DNA of 64,000 nucleotides from Paenibacillus herberti (GTDB taxonomy: Bacteria; Bacillota; Bacilli; Paenibacillales; Paenibacillaceae): contig NZ_NMUQ01000002.1 of NCBI RefSeq assembly GCF_002233675.1, forward strand, positions 186,001-250,000. The letters run 5' to 3'. Below the pieces are notes generated by a model. It was not told the origin of the DNA. It saw only the letters and a list, made by a program, of their open reading frames with translations, and ran no database searches. Position numbers and translations under genes: made by a program. Positions 1 to 9,079 of the stretch are shown here, in pieces. Every line of letters begins with the position of its first letter. Positions within the stretch are counted from its first letter, which is position 1.

Positions 1-1
1 G

Positions 2-472
2 GATGTAGAGGGTGCGCGAGCGGCGGACATGATCTTTTTCCCACGTTCGGAGGAAGCCACCAGGGTCTGGGCGGAAAAGAAGTCCGAGCAGGAGCCCGAA
101 GGGGATAATATGTCGCTGGCTATCGAGACATTGGAAGGAGAGTTGGTCGGGAGCATTGACTCGCATCATTGTGAACAGCGCTTCGGCAGCTTTCAATACG
201 GAATCGCCTTGTTCCGTCCCCACTGGTGCAAAGGATATGCATCCGATGCGGTGGTAGTGTTGCTTCGGTACTTTTTTCACGAGCTGCGCTATGAAAAAGC
301 AACCGCCCATGTATACAGCTTCAACGAAGCGTCTATGAAATTTCAAGAATCGCTCGGCTTCCAGTTGGAAGGCCGGCTGCGTGAGCAGATGTTTACCAAT
401 GGCCGACGCCATGATGAACTGATCTACGGCTTGCTGCGCCGAGAGTTCGACCAGCTTTATCCGCCAAGTTAA
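2..472 (+). CDS. GNAT family N-acetyltransferase, RimJ/RimL type, 5' end cut by window
   Basis: The reading frame is open to the window edge (DVEGARAAD... precedes the first ATG at 29), so the true start probably lies outside. The visible part shows the late GNAT core: a beta strand GELVGSID, then QYGIALFRPHWCKGYASDAV, which matches the acetyl-CoA-binding loop and helix, and ATAHVYSFNEASMKFQESLGFQLEGRLRE, which matches the end of RimJ/RimL-type acetyltransferases. Such enzymes move acetyl from acetyl-CoA to an amino group, often of a protein N-terminus or a small molecule. The substrate cannot be told. It is transcribed towards the next gene, which runs the other way. Confidence 0.85.
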   Translation, partial: DVEGARAADMIFFPRSEEATRVWAEKKSEQEPEGDNMSLAIETLEGELVGSIDSHHCEQRFGSFQYGIALFRPHWCKGYASDAVVVLLRYFFHELRYEKATAHVYSFNEASMKFQESLGFQLEGRLREQMFTNGRRHDELIYGLLRREFDQLYPPS

Positions 473-522
473 ATAGTTGCCTTACACTGGTTGCTAATCC
501 CACTCCTCTCGCGGCATAGCAA

Positions 523-1104
523 TCAGTGTGAAGGTTCTTTTGCGTTCGCAAATTGATGTATGCTGAAATGGTCGATGGTCGAACCCATAATCGCATTCCT
601 AAGCGGATGCAGGTTCGGGGTCACTCGGAGCTCTATGCCAAGCCCTGCCAGCCGCTCTAGCAATCCCTCCAACCTTATGATCTCCAACGGCCCCACCGTT
701 TCCCGTGAAATGTAATAACCCGCTGTCTCAGAAAACAGCTCAAAGCTGTCAGACGGCAACTCATAGCGATAAAGCACCACATTCATAATACGATCCAGCC
801 ATCCCGTTTCCACCGCCATGACCCTATCCGCCGCCGTATGCCCGAAAAAGCGTTCCTCATCCTCCTGAGACATACTCCCGCCTCGGGAGTACACAATTCT
901 AGGACAGGCTCGCGGCACGAAAAACATGAATTCATGAGCCTCGTCAATCGCCCAGACAACCGGCGGCATATTCGTTCGACTCGCCTTTACGCGAGGTATG
1001 AACGTCTCGATGCTGCTCTCTTCGCTGAAATGATAGAGCTTCATGGAGCGGCCAGCATTCTCATCGCCAACAGCTTTAACTGACCCCTTAATCGCCTTTT
1101 TCAT
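523..1104 (-). CDS. Conserved hypothetical protein, DUF6886-like
   Basis: 193 residues, soluble, no signal peptide or membrane segment. The block MKLYHFSEESSIETFIPRV followed by PPVVWAIDEAHEFMFFVPRACPRI resembles the DUF6886 family as I remember it; no function is known. Start chosen at 1104 because GGGGAGGGGG lies just upstream; the internal Met of MKLYHF (1044) has no good ribosome site. It lies 18 bp behind the phosphatase gene at 1123-1695, so the two are probably cotranscribed. Confidence 0.8.
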   Translation of the reverse strand: MKKAIKGSVKAVGDENAGRSMKLYHFSEESSIETFIPRVKASRTNMPPVVWAIDEAHEFMFFVPRACPRIVYSRGGSMSQEDEERFFGHTAADRVMAVETGWLDRIMNVVLYRYELPSDSFELFSETAGYYISRETVGPLEIIRLEGLLERLAGLGIELRVTPNLHPLRNAIMGSTIDHFSIHQFANAKEPSH

Positions 1105-1122
1105 CCGTTGTCCCCCTCCCCG

Positions 1123-1695
1123 TCATCCTATCCACAAGCGTTGGACTTCGATAAGCCTACCTTCACTAAAGCTCAACTTGTAAACATCGGGCATAGAAGC
1201 AGTCTGCCAGAACTCGAATCCATAACTTGGGTCGAAATAATTCAGCAAAATCGTCATGATATTCCCGTGTGTACCGACAGCAATTCCCTGACCCTCGTAT
1301 TCCCTAAGCAGCCTCTCTATAACCGGAATGACTCGCTGCTGAGCTTCATTCGTAGTCTCGCCGCCGGAGAGTGCATAATCCTTATCTGTAAAAGAAAGAC
1401 GAATCGCCTTAACGCATTGCTCCCAAGGAACTTCCAGATCAACCCCCACAATGGAGCGCTCTCGCAGCTCCTCATACGTCTGGATGATCAGCCCGCTGAG
1501 CTCCGCCAGCGGCTTCACCGTTTGAATCGCCCGCTCGTAGGGACTGGAGACGATTAGCCGGATGTCCTCCTTCGATAACATTGTCGCAACATGGCTCGCT
1601 GCCAGATGTCCCTTTTCAGAAAGTCCTCGATTGCGCTCTTCTCCATGTCTATAAACGGACTCTGCATGACGAATCAGATAAAGTGTCGTGATCAT
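1123..1695 (-). CDS. Histidine phosphatase superfamily protein (phosphoglycerate mutase-like)
   Basis: 190 residues. The N-terminus LYLIRHAESVYRHG carries the RHxE/S catalytic motif whose His becomes phosphorylated; the second catalytic His is in GIAVGTHGNIMTILL near residue 150. The family dephosphorylates sugar phosphates, nucleotides or other small esters, and the substrate is not visible here. Start set at 1695, where AAGGAG lies 6 nt upstream of ATG; a longer reading frame to 1803 lacks a ribosome site and family similarity. First gene of a likely two-gene unit with the DUF6886-like gene. Confidence 0.88.
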   Translation of the reverse strand: MITTLYLIRHAESVYRHGEERNRGLSEKGHLAASHVATMLSKEDIRLIVSSPYERAIQTVKPLAELSGLIIQTYEELRERSIVGVDLEVPWEQCVKAIRLSFTDKDYALSGGETTNEAQQRVIPVIERLLREYEGQGIAVGTHGNIMTILLNYFDPSYGFEFWQTASMPDVYKLSFSEGRLIEVQRLWIG

Positions 1696-1894
1696 AGAAT
1701 GCTCCTTCCAACTTAGTAATGTTTTCCATACTTTTAGTATAATGGGTTGCCTATCTGGAAGGTAGCAAAATTCTATAGAAAACGCTTTCTTTAATTGATG
1801 CAATCCGTCATATCTCTCTGAGCCTGGCTCATATGCTATACCAGCAAGTCATCATTAAGTCTGCTTTCAAAACCTGCAGAGAGGGGAAATGATC

Positions 1895-2068
1895 ATGCCA
1901 TCCATCGTACTTCAGCTAGCTTATTTGGTCATCTTCGTCTGGTCTATCTACCATCTTGTTCAGGATCTCCGTGTCTCCCGCAAGGATTGGTTAACGCTTC
2001 TGCTGCATCTGGCTGTGGCGATTATCTCACTGAGCTGGCTCATGGATGCTTTAGGATGGAAGTTGTAA
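1895..2068 (+). CDS. Small two-helix membrane protein
   Basis: 57 residues beginning MPSIVLQLAYLVIFVWSIYH, with a short polar turn (QDLRVSRKDW) and a second hydrophobic helix LTLLLHLAVAIISLSWLMDA. Two membrane segments joined by a charged loop are clear, function unknown. An AGAGGGG site sits 8 nt before the ATG at 1895; an alternative ATG at 1889 overlaps that site. A strong hairpin terminator follows 17 bp after the stop, which supports a real transcript. Confidence 0.65.
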   Translation: MPSIVLQLAYLVIFVWSIYHLVQDLRVSRKDWLTLLLHLAVAIISLSWLMDALGWKL

Positions 2069-2084
2069 ACATCGTTAAACCGAA

Positions 2085-2122
2085 AAACCGTTTCAGCCAC
2101 GAGTGGCCTGAAACGGTTTTTT
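2085..2122 (+). terminator. Rho-independent terminator
   Basis: AACCGTTTCAG pairs with CTGAAACGGTT around a loop containing CCAC/GTGG, followed by a T run. It ends the small membrane-protein transcript and could also act for the converging amylase gene. Confidence 0.85.
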
Positions 2123-2175
2123 GTTGCAAAAAAAGCAGAATGAATCAGTCACCCCAGCTTATTGTTGGGAATAGT

Positions 2176-3939
2176 TTACGGCCTAAAAGCAAATGTTGCG
2201 TTCGGGTTCGACGCACTTACAGTGTAGCTGCGGTTCTCCCCGCTCTCCCAAACGAAATTGCCGCTCGCATCCTTTTTGAGCGCTTTATATTGGACTACCG
2301 TGCCCGCTGGAAGCTGGGCGGTTACCGTCCAAGTCGGATAAGATGCGGAAGAGCCTGGACCAATCGCTTTGTTTACATCCCAGCTGCCCAGTTCAGGAAT
2401 ACTGCCGGAAATATAAACATTTTGACCCATAACAGTTGTAGCGTTCTGAATTGTAAAAGTGACATTCACAAGATTCTGAGCAGGCGGTGTTGGAGTTGCA
2501 ATGGTATTAGGATCATTGTACAACACAGCTATCTTTCCAGCAGCCAAGCTACCGGTAATACGGCCATTCGAAACCGTGAAGCTGCCGCCTCCTGAAGCTT
2601 TATTTGTATAAGTGCCGTTTGCCATATTCGTAACAGAGTTGATTTGCATATTCCCACCAAGGTTGACGATGACCATGCCCTTCGTGCCACGCTCGATCAG
2701 CATCGTTTGGTTGCCCTGAGTTCTCAGGTATTCACCCTCTGCAGCCATAGCGTTATGGAATTTATTGACCGCGATGATATCGCCGTCCTTCCACAATCCC
2801 TTGCCGGTTGCGCCAAGGTTGCTGCCGAATTTGCCACTACCAGCTGGACGATCGAAGAAGAGCGAAGTCGTTTGAGCTCGTGCCGCGATGAGCGCCCAGC
2901 CCATTTTCAGCTGATAATCGGTCATAGCCGTGGACTCACTGCTGTCATTAGCATAAGTATCATGGGATTCTACCCAAGTAACGAGCTTAGATGGATTCAC
3001 ATTACCCGCGACAAAAGGCTGAGCCAGCCCGACATTCACATTGCCGCCAAAGCCAACCGCCAAACGGACTTCTTCACCGTATTTCGAAGCGGTTACGTTC
3101 ATGTGATTCGCATATCCGGCAATATTATCAGCGCCGCCCTGCAGAATTTCCCCGTAGTTGTACAAATTGGCCTTGTTGTTCAGCGAACCCAACACCCGAG
3201 TCCAGAAGTTCGAGCCGGCCGGGTCCTCAGGAAGCTCGATATGTTTCGCCGCATCGAAGCGGAAACCGTCTGCGCCAAGGGCGACCGCGTCATTGAGGAA
3301 AGCGATGATTTTATCCTGCAGCTCCTGATTGGAGGTATTGAGATCCGGCAGACCGATACCCCACTGAGTTACCTGCCAGCGGTCATCCCAGTTCTCGATG
3401 CCTCTTTTTTCATGCCAGAAAAATTGATTATTAAGGATAGTAGGATCGACATTGGTTGCAGGCGTGTAGGTAAGATTGCCTCCGCCCGCATTACCGGTAT
3501 GATTCGCGACCACATCAACGATAATGCTGATGCCATACTTATCTGCTTCCGCATTCATCTGTCTAAATTGCTCTCGAGTGCCTAGCTGCGTGTTGCCGAT
3601 GGTGAAGTTCGTTGGCTGGTACAGCACCCACCAATTGCTGCCTGCAGTGGCAGCCTCTTTATTACCTTGGATCGGGGAAGTCTGGATGGACTTGAAGCCT
3701 GCGGCCGCTATGGCTGGGAGATTCGCTTTAATGTTGTCGAAGGACCAGTTCCACGCATGGAAAATAACACCGTCCTTCGTTGCTGCCGGTAAAGCACTGC
3801 TTTCCGCGGCAGATGCCGTACCCATGAAGCTTTTACCTTCATAAGCAGCATAACCAGCTCCGACTATTGTTTGCAGCAGAACGGCGCCAGCGAGCAGTAT
3901 GCTCCAGCGTGGCTTCATTTTTTGATTTTTTTGGGACAT
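2176..3939 (-). CDS. Secreted alpha-amylase, GH13 with C-terminal starch-binding CBM20
   Basis: 587 residues. A signal peptide covers about residues 1-45 (KMKPRW, hydrophobic core LLAGAVLLQTIVGAGYA, cleavage near ASA-AE). The GH13 barrel shows all four conserved regions: DVVANH (142-147), GFRFDAAKH (225-233, nucleophile D229), GE at 263-264 (acid/base E264) and ESHD (324-327). The last ~100 residues form a CBM20 module (VTFTIQNATTVMGQNVYISG, ELGSWD) that binds raw starch. The product would hydrolyse alpha-1,4-glucan outside the cell. AGAGGAG precedes the ATG. A perfect cre site lies about 70 bp upstream, so CcpA repression is likely. Confidence 0.96.
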   Translation of the reverse strand: MSQKNQKMKPRWSILLAGAVLLQTIVGAGYAAYEGKSFMGTASAAESSALPAATKDGVIFHAWNWSFDNIKANLPAIAAAGFKSIQTSPIQGNKEAATAGSNWWVLYQPTNFTIGNTQLGTREQFRQMNAEADKYGISIIVDVVANHTGNAGGGNLTYTPATNVDPTILNNQFFWHEKRGIENWDDRWQVTQWGIGLPDLNTSNQELQDKIIAFLNDAVALGADGFRFDAAKHIELPEDPAGSNFWTRVLGSLNNKANLYNYGEILQGGADNIAGYANHMNVTASKYGEEVRLAVGFGGNVNVGLAQPFVAGNVNPSKLVTWVESHDTYANDSSESTAMTDYQLKMGWALIAARAQTTSLFFDRPAGSGKFGSNLGATGKGLWKDGDIIAVNKFHNAMAAEGEYLRTQGNQTMLIERGTKGMVIVNLGGNMQINSVTNMANGTYTNKASGGGSFTVSNGRITGSLAAGKIAVLYNDPNTIATPTPPAQNLVNVTFTIQNATTVMGQNVYISGSIPELGSWDVNKAIGPGSSASYPTWTVTAQLPAGTVVQYKALKKDASGNFVWESGENRSYTVSASNPNATFAFRP

Positions 3940-4010
3940 GAATTATTCTCCTCTCAAAGTAAGGGCAAGTACAATTTGCAAGCAGATGGACATTCCGTCA
4001 TGAGGCTTAT

Positions 4011-4024
4011 TGTTAACGCTTACA
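4011..4024 (-). promoter_or_regulatory. cre site (CcpA operator) of the amylase gene
   Basis: On the minus strand the sequence is TGTAAGCGTTAACA, which fits every defined position of the cre consensus TGWNANCGNTNWCA. It lies about 72 bp before the amylase start, so glucose repression of amylase is expected. Confidence 0.8.
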
Positions 4025-4244
4025 AATCAACTGAATTCCACGTTTGTTTGCGGTTCCCCACCTCCTATTGGCGATGCTGCGTGTGCGGTTGACTTGCCAC
4101 CGGAACGGATCTGGTACGTTACGGAATCGCCCTCTAGTGGGATCTGATTGACTGCTCCGCCGGTGTAGATTTGCTGCTCTGCCGTTGCAGTTTCACTCTC
4201 CGTCGACACGGATTTGCCCATTGCAAGATCTGAGTATTCACTAG

Positions 4245-4293
4245 ATGCAAACGCTTGCATGATCTCGCATCTCCCATTATGCAAACCTTTGCA
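4245..4293. promoter_or_regulatory. Pair of LacI/CcpA-type palindromes
   Basis: TGCAAACGCTTGCA (4246-4259) and TGCAAACCTTTGCA (4280-4293) are two near-identical dyads with centres 34 bp apart, about three helical turns. They resemble LacI-family operators and each differs from the cre consensus at the W positions. They lie about 300 bp upstream of amylase. Which protein binds them is unknown. Confidence 0.45.
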
Positions 4294-4833
4294 CAGACTG
4301 TCAACAAAAAAATTGTCGAATCTTTCCACACGTTTAATTGATGACTCCCATCGGATTGGAGCTCGTAGGACCATTGGACCTGCTATGCTCACTACGATTC
4401 ATTAGTAATAGAACATGCGGCTGTACATTGCTTTAATAGGCCGTAGTTCGTAGTTTTGGGCTCTAATTCCTATTCTTCGCTTCTAGTTCGTGGTTCGTGG
4501 TTACTGGTTCGTTGTTCCTGGTTTCTGGTTGTTGCTTGCTTCTTCGGCTCAATGTTGCCCCATACTCTCGGCTATTCGTTGAGCTGCACTCTAGATCACT
4601 CGTTAAATTGCACTCTAGGTCATTCGTTGGACTTCGTTCTAGGTCACTCGTGGGAACACCCTGGATAGAATGCACCAGATCCTCATGTCTGTCAGTTATC
4701 TTGTTCGACTGCTCACCGATTCTTTGGACGGTCCAGAAAAGCAAAAACAGATCTCCCCAAAGTAGGGAAACCTGCCGAGAATGACAACATTATTCAGGGA
4801 ATGAGCTGACTATGTACTGCAAGTTTTTTATTC
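4294..4833. repeat. Gene-free stretch with low-complexity and 24-bp tandem repeats
   Basis: I see no convincing gene here. 4445-4550 is T/G-rich low complexity (variants of TAGTTCGTGGTTCGTGG). 4579-4650 holds three degenerate 24-bp units, each ending in CTCTAGATCACTCG or a close variant. Reading frames through it are repetitive and lack ribosome sites. Confidence 0.6.
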
Positions 4834-5007
4834 TCAGTATTCAGATCCCGTAATCCGCTGCTCTATTGCGCCTGTCTGCTTCGACTCGCCCTCTTTCGGC
4901 TGGCTCAAAGCATATATGGCATAAATACTGCTTGTTATGATCAGTATTATGATTGCGCCGACGAGTAGAAAAGCCCAGCGTGGAACTTGTTTCTCTGGCA
5001 TGTCCAT
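4834..5007 (-). CDS. Small single-pass membrane protein
   Basis: 57 residues: MDMPEKQVPRW, then one hydrophobic helix AFLLVGAIIILIITSSIYAIYAL, then a charged tail SQPKEGESKQTGAIEQRITG. A GGAGGAGAA site directly precedes the ATG at 5007; the second ATG (5001) would have 10-nt spacing and is equally possible. Function unknown. It stands alone between the repeat-rich region and the PAP2 gene, which runs the other way. Confidence 0.6.
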   Translation of the reverse strand: MDMPEKQVPRWAFLLVGAIIILIITSSIYAIYALSQPKEGESKQTGAIEQRITGSEY

Positions 5008-5193
5008 TTCTCCTCCGAAGTTAAAATCTTGTTCTCCTCATTGCCCTGTATTCTCATTACTTTGAACGCTTGCAGCATCGGTTTTATTATGAATTTCGTT
5101 GCTGCAGACACTTGCCAATTTGATTATGCTGACTCCGTTAATGGTATAATGCCATAATTATTACGATTCGCATAGGAAAGGCTGGAAGTTTTA

Positions 5194-5841
5194 ATGAAAG
5201 CATGGACCATAGCGGCTGCGGCCACCCTGCTCTTTCTGGGCATTGTTTGGTGGGTACCGCAAAATGGAACGACATCTCTGGACGAAATCGTCCGTGAATC
5301 ATGGAGCCTAAAAACGGGCAATCAGCCGAGTTGGCTGCTGCAGCCGTTCAATATTCTAGCTTCAACAGTCGGAGCCGCTGCCGTAACGCTGGCGGCTGCC
5401 GCCATATTCTGGCTACTGCGGCTGCGCAGGGAAGCATTCACAATCGTCGGAACGGTCGCCGCCGCGCTGCTGCTGAACTATGGGCTTAAGCTGCTGTTCG
5501 CGCGCGAACGCCCGGCGCATGAAGGCTGGCTTGACGTCGTCGGCTATAGCTTTCCGAGCGGTCACGCCATGACCGCCATGGCGCTGTATGGCATGCTGGC
5601 GGTGATCATCTGGAACTGCGCCCGAACCTGGGCGGTACGGCTGACGACAGCGTTTGTCTGCACGCTCTTTATTGCAGCCACCGGCTTTGCCAGGTTATAC
5701 TTCGGCGTGCATTACGCCACTGACATTTTGGCCGGCTACGCGGCTGGCCTCGCTTGCGTGGCTATGGCCGGAACGTTTCTCGTCCCATCGGACGGAATCG
5801 ACGCAAGGCGTAGGAATACCCTCAGCACCTCATTTCCTTGA
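5194..5841 (+). CDS. PAP2 family phosphatase (membrane)
   Basis: 215 residues with about five membrane helices. All three parts of the PAP2 signature are present: KLLFARERP (near 107-115), SFPSGHAM (near 124-131) and RLYFGVHYATD (near 167-177). These form the active site that removes phosphate from lipid substrates such as phosphatidic acid or undecaprenyl pyrophosphate on the outer membrane face. The substrate cannot be chosen from sequence. An AAAGG-CTGGAAG stretch precedes the ATG. Confidence 0.93.
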   Translation: MKAWTIAAAATLLFLGIVWWVPQNGTTSLDEIVRESWSLKTGNQPSWLLQPFNILASTVGAAAVTLAAAAIFWLLRLRREAFTIVGTVAAALLLNYGLKLLFARERPAHEGWLDVVGYSFPSGHAMTAMALYGMLAVIIWNCARTWAVRLTTAFVCTLFIAATGFARLYFGVHYATDILAGYAAGLACVAMAGTFLVPSDGIDARRRNTLSTSFP

Positions 5842-5868
5842 TTTTACCTATGTGAAAGTGAACAAAAA

Positions 5869-6339
5869 TTAGGCATCTAAAATATGAAGCAGATCCCTTC
5901 TAATCTCTCTTGCCCAAACGAGACCGCTAGCCCTAATATCTTTAATATATGGGTTATACCATTTATACGGCGCTAACCAATCGAATTGATTAACGAGAGT
6001 GAACAATACCACAGTTTTATTTAATCCGGAATATACGACTTGGGCTTGCGTTGTGGAAAAAGGCGTAATATTGAGTTCAAAATGATGCGTTGCGCCGGGA
6101 ACAAGAGGATCCGTAGGAGCACCCAAATTCTCTCTTTCTGTTAACGGACTGAGCGACAGGATGAAGCTGCTCTGATTGACGATATCGAATCCTTGAGTTA
6201 GTCCCTGCGGCAGCACCGGACCATCGAATCGACTAGCTTCCAACAATCCAGTCACTATAACAAGCAAAATAAACAAAACAAGAACAAGTCCCACTCTGTG
6301 TTTGCCAGAATTTATGTTTTCTGTTTTTTCATAAATCAT
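5869..6339 (-). CDS. Single-TM protein with extracytoplasmic domain (paralogue A)
   Basis: 156 residues. A short charged N-terminus is followed by one hydrophobic helix (GLVLVLFILLVIVTGLL, about 16-32) and an outside domain of some 120 residues with alternating hydrophobic positions (FDIVNQSSFILSLSPL, THHFELNITPFSTTQAQVVYS). The helix resembles that of the tiny YjcZ-type sporulation membrane peptides. The protein is a paralogue of 9861-10325: same helix, then GFDI-N-S, then a P-G---FEL-I--F block. Function unknown. GAAGGAG precedes the ATG. It converges on the PAP2 gene. Confidence 0.75.
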   Translation of the reverse strand: MIYEKTENINSGKHRVGLVLVLFILLVIVTGLLEASRFDGPVLPQGLTQGFDIVNQSSFILSLSPLTERENLGAPTDPLVPGATHHFELNITPFSTTQAQVVYSGLNKTVVLFTLVNQFDWLAPYKWYNPYIKDIRASGLVWAREIRRDLLHILDA

Positions 6340-6457
6340 CTTAAACTCTCCTTCACCCGATTTAGAGAAACTACTTATCTCTAATTTATGAAACTAGGGA
6401 AAGAGAGGACACACTACTAGCCTTGTAACAGAGCCCGATTTAAACAGTGATACGCAA

Positions 6458-6494
6458 AATCCCCCTCGCCGGTAGTTTCTGACCGAGGGGGATT
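6458..6494 (-). terminator. Rho-independent terminator of the DUF4091 gene
   Basis: AATCCCCCTCG pairs with CGAGGGGGATT around a 15-nt loop. On the minus strand the stem is followed by a short T run, placing it after the gene ending at 6587. Confidence 0.75.
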
Positions 6495-6586
6495 CGCTTA
6501 TTTGCACCTACTTAGGACAGGCTTTCTCCCCTGCCATTCCGATAGAATGCTCTGCCTATCATTGCAGAACTGGAAATACTTTGGCC

Positions 6587-8242
6587 CTAAGTTGTGAGCA
6601 CGGATACTTCTGTCAACTTATGGTTAATCTGTTCCCGCTTGCGAAGCAGCCAATCCGCCTCCTGAGGATAAGAACTGAACGTCAGCGGACTGTCCAGCCC
6701 CTCCTCCAGCAGCTCCATTACGGCAGCGCGGCCGATATGCTGCTCCAGCCCTTGCAGCGCCCGCAGGTCCTGCAGTGCTTCGCGCATAACCTGCAGTCGA
6801 AGCGATTCCAATGGTCCGTCCGGGCCGGGATAAACGATGAATGCGTCACCCGCAGGGAAGCTTCCTTCCGCATCCGTGACGCGGAAAGGGTCAATCGCCT
6901 TAGTGGAATACTGCGTGTACCAGAAGTTATACCCCCACTGGAGAAAACCCACGATGTTGTACTTATACAGCTGCATACCAAGAATCCGGCTGCGAACGGA
7001 CGGAAACGCAAAAAATCGGTTGGCTACGCCTTTATACTGAACGCAACAGTAATAAGTCCACAGATTCTCAACGCCGTGTTCGAGGAACGGCTCGATGTGA
7101 TTGTTGGCCGGAACCGGAATCGGCACAAGGCCCTGTTCATAGAACTCGTATTCCGAGAGTGCGTCGAACACTTTAAAGCCCTTAATATGCCGCTGGAGCA
7201 ATTCGCTGGCCGAGCGATATGAATCGATGGAATGCATGGTCGGCTCGTCGGATACATGGAAATAAACGCTGTCCTTCAGGCCATTTCTTTCAATAAACCG
7301 GACCAGCTCGGGCAGGAACTGCTCCAAAAAGGAACCATATTCGTCTCCCGCTGCATCCGTTTCCCAGCCAAACAGCTTCTCTTCGCTGCCGTTGACGGTT
7401 CCGACAACTTTAGGCGCATGTTTGGCTCCCCACTGCGTAAACAGATGGCTCATCTCAAAATACTCCACGCCCGCAGCTCTCGCCATGTTCACCCAGCGCT
7501 GCAGCCGCTCAAAGCCAAAGCTGTAACCGCTTCCGCTTTTTTCTACATCAATGAGCTGTACAGTCGGGCGTTCTCCACCGATCCGGGTATCCAGGGGCGG
7601 CGTGAATAGCGGAGTCAGCAGCATGTTGATGCCGCTGTTTACGGCGGTGCGAACGAACTTCTCCACGAGTCGCCAATGCTCTTCGCTCCATACGTCGACA
7701 TTGTAATGCGTCGCGATACAGTCAGTGTGGAACCATTCCGTATGGATGAGGCTCTGTGGCGGAAGCGATGCAGGCAGCAGCTCCAGCTCGAAGGTCGCCG
7801 CACCAAGCGTTTCACCCTCCTCCGATTCCAGCGACAGAGCGATGTCGTAGCTGCCCGGAACGGCGCCGGAGTCCGGCTCCACCGTCACCCAGAGCGCGCG
7901 CCATTGGTTTGGCAGGCAGACGAGTCCGCCGTTTATCGGATATAGAGGGTCGGGATATAGGCCAGGGGTGTCGCGGAGCAGAAAGCCGTCATGATCGGCG
8001 TAAATTGGAAAATCTGCAGGCACGAGACCGACTTCTCGGATCGTCATCAAACCCGGCAGCGCGCTCTTTGCTTCGGCCCGGACATGTTTAACTTGACGGT
8101 CCGAACGGTAGGCAAGCTGAAATGAATACGTCTCGTTTAGCAGCGCCGAAGCTTGCTGGAACGGCTCCGCATTCAACGGCTCATCAGCAAACACTTTAAC
8201 TAAAGAATGAACTGTTCTCGTTTCAAAAGGAAACTTATTCAA
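6587..8242 (-). CDS. DUF4091 domain protein (glycoside hydrolase-like)
   Basis: 551 residues, no signal peptide, so probably cytoplasmic. An N-terminal beta-rich part (to about 165) is followed by a barrel-like part with HTEWFHTDCIATHYNVDVWSEEHW and a possible acidic catalytic pair near YFHVSDEP. The C-terminus (GFLQWGYNFWYTQYSTKAIDP, then FPAGDAFIVYPGPDGPLESLR) is the DUF4091 hallmark. Members are thought to act on glycans; the substrate is unknown. Translation probably starts at TTG (8242) behind GGGGAG with 7-nt spacing. It lies downstream of the MerR gene in the same direction. Confidence 0.88.
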   Translation of the reverse strand: MNKFPFETRTVHSLVKVFADEPLNAEPFQQASALLNETYSFQLAYRSDRQVKHVRAEAKSALPGLMTIREVGLVPADFPIYADHDGFLLRDTPGLYPDPLYPINGGLVCLPNQWRALWVTVEPDSGAVPGSYDIALSLESEEGETLGAATFELELLPASLPPQSLIHTEWFHTDCIATHYNVDVWSEEHWRLVEKFVRTAVNSGINMLLTPLFTPPLDTRIGGERPTVQLIDVEKSGSGYSFGFERLQRWVNMARAAGVEYFEMSHLFTQWGAKHAPKVVGTVNGSEEKLFGWETDAAGDEYGSFLEQFLPELVRFIERNGLKDSVYFHVSDEPTMHSIDSYRSASELLQRHIKGFKVFDALSEYEFYEQGLVPIPVPANNHIEPFLEHGVENLWTYYCCVQYKGVANRFFAFPSVRSRILGMQLYKYNIVGFLQWGYNFWYTQYSTKAIDPFRVTDAEGSFPAGDAFIVYPGPDGPLESLRLQVMREALQDLRALQGLEQHIGRAAVMELLEEGLDSPLTFSSYPQEADWLLRKREQINHKLTEVSVLTT

Positions 8243-8318
8243 GCCACTTCTCCCCTTCGGTTCGTATCGTTGGCAACCCTCTAATTAATTCGCTTACTTC
8301 GAGCCGCACTCCTTCAAC

Positions 8319-9053
8319 CTAGCCCTTCACAGCCCTATCCGCATATACGCTCATTGCATCACGCATGAATACGGCCAGCCCTTCACCAAACTTGTCGATG
8401 TTGCGGGTGAAGCGCTCGTCATCAACGTACATTTGGCCGAGCCCGCGGAACATTTCCGGCGTATACTCGCCAAATTGACCCAAGCAGCGGTACCACTCCC
8501 CGATTGCTGCCTGGGCTTCACTCGACTCCGGCTGCAAATGCCGGACAGCAGCGAGCCTGCGGTACAGCTCGTTGAACGCTTCCTGGTCCTGCTCGGTCAT
8601 ACCTTTTGCCCCCTCATTTGCCCCATCTACCGCCTTGTCTCCCCAGCGCTCCCTTGCCTCCTGCTCATACGGATTGCTGCTGGAGTCAAAACCCTCAAAA
8701 CGTTCTGTATCGCTCATTTCCATCTCTCCTTCGGCATGCTGAATCGTCTTTTCGACGTTGTTAATCAAAACGTCCAGCCGACGCCGCTTTTCAAGCAGCA
8801 TCTCCCGGTGCAGCCGCAACGCTTCGGCCTCGCGGTAGGCGGGATCTTGCAGGATGGACTTGATCTGTTTCAAAGGGAATCCGAGTTCGCGGAAAAACAA
8901 AATCTGCTGCAAGGCTGCCAGATCTTTGGCCGAGTAGAGCCGATAGCCAGATTCGGTAGCTTCCTCCGGATGAAGCAAGCCGATCTCGTCATAATGATGC
9001 AGCGTCCGGACGCTGATGCCGGCCAATTGGGCCACTTCCTTCACCTTGAGCAT
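8319..9053 (-). CDS. MerR family regulator with TipAS-like ligand domain
   Basis: 244 residues. The N-terminal winged helix VKEVAQLAGISVRTLHHYDEIGLLHP and the GYRLYSAKDLAALQQILFFRELGF block are diagnostic of MerR. A dimerising helix follows (EAEALRLHREMLLEKRRRLDVLINNVEKTIQH), then a C-terminal TipAS-like domain (about 130-240) that in TipA binds thiopeptide antibiotics. AGAAGGAGGAGG precedes the ATG. Its promoter has a 19-bp spacer holding a perfect dyad (9089-9105), so it very likely controls itself. The DUF4091 gene downstream may be cotranscribed. Confidence 0.92.
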   Translation of the reverse strand: MLKVKEVAQLAGISVRTLHHYDEIGLLHPEEATESGYRLYSAKDLAALQQILFFRELGFPLKQIKSILQDPAYREAEALRLHREMLLEKRRRLDVLINNVEKTIQHAEGEMEMSDTERFEGFDSSSNPYEQEARERWGDKAVDGANEGAKGMTEQDQEAFNELYRRLAAVRHLQPESSEAQAAIGEWYRCLGQFGEYTPEMFRGLGQMYVDDERFTRNIDKFGEGLAVFMRDAMSVYADRAVKG

Positions 9054-9079
9054 ATCTTCGCGCCTCCTCCTTCTGTTTC

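Noticed and set aside
2644-3585. Long plus-strand frame opposite the amylase
   Set aside because: Antisense to a complete GH13 gene with all motifs; a codon-bias shadow.
4027-4392. 121-codon minus-strand frame upstream of amylase
   Set aside because: No good ribosome site, overlaps two operator dyads, composition not like neighbours; a faint discoidin-like resemblance (LAMGKSVSTESETA) is not enough.
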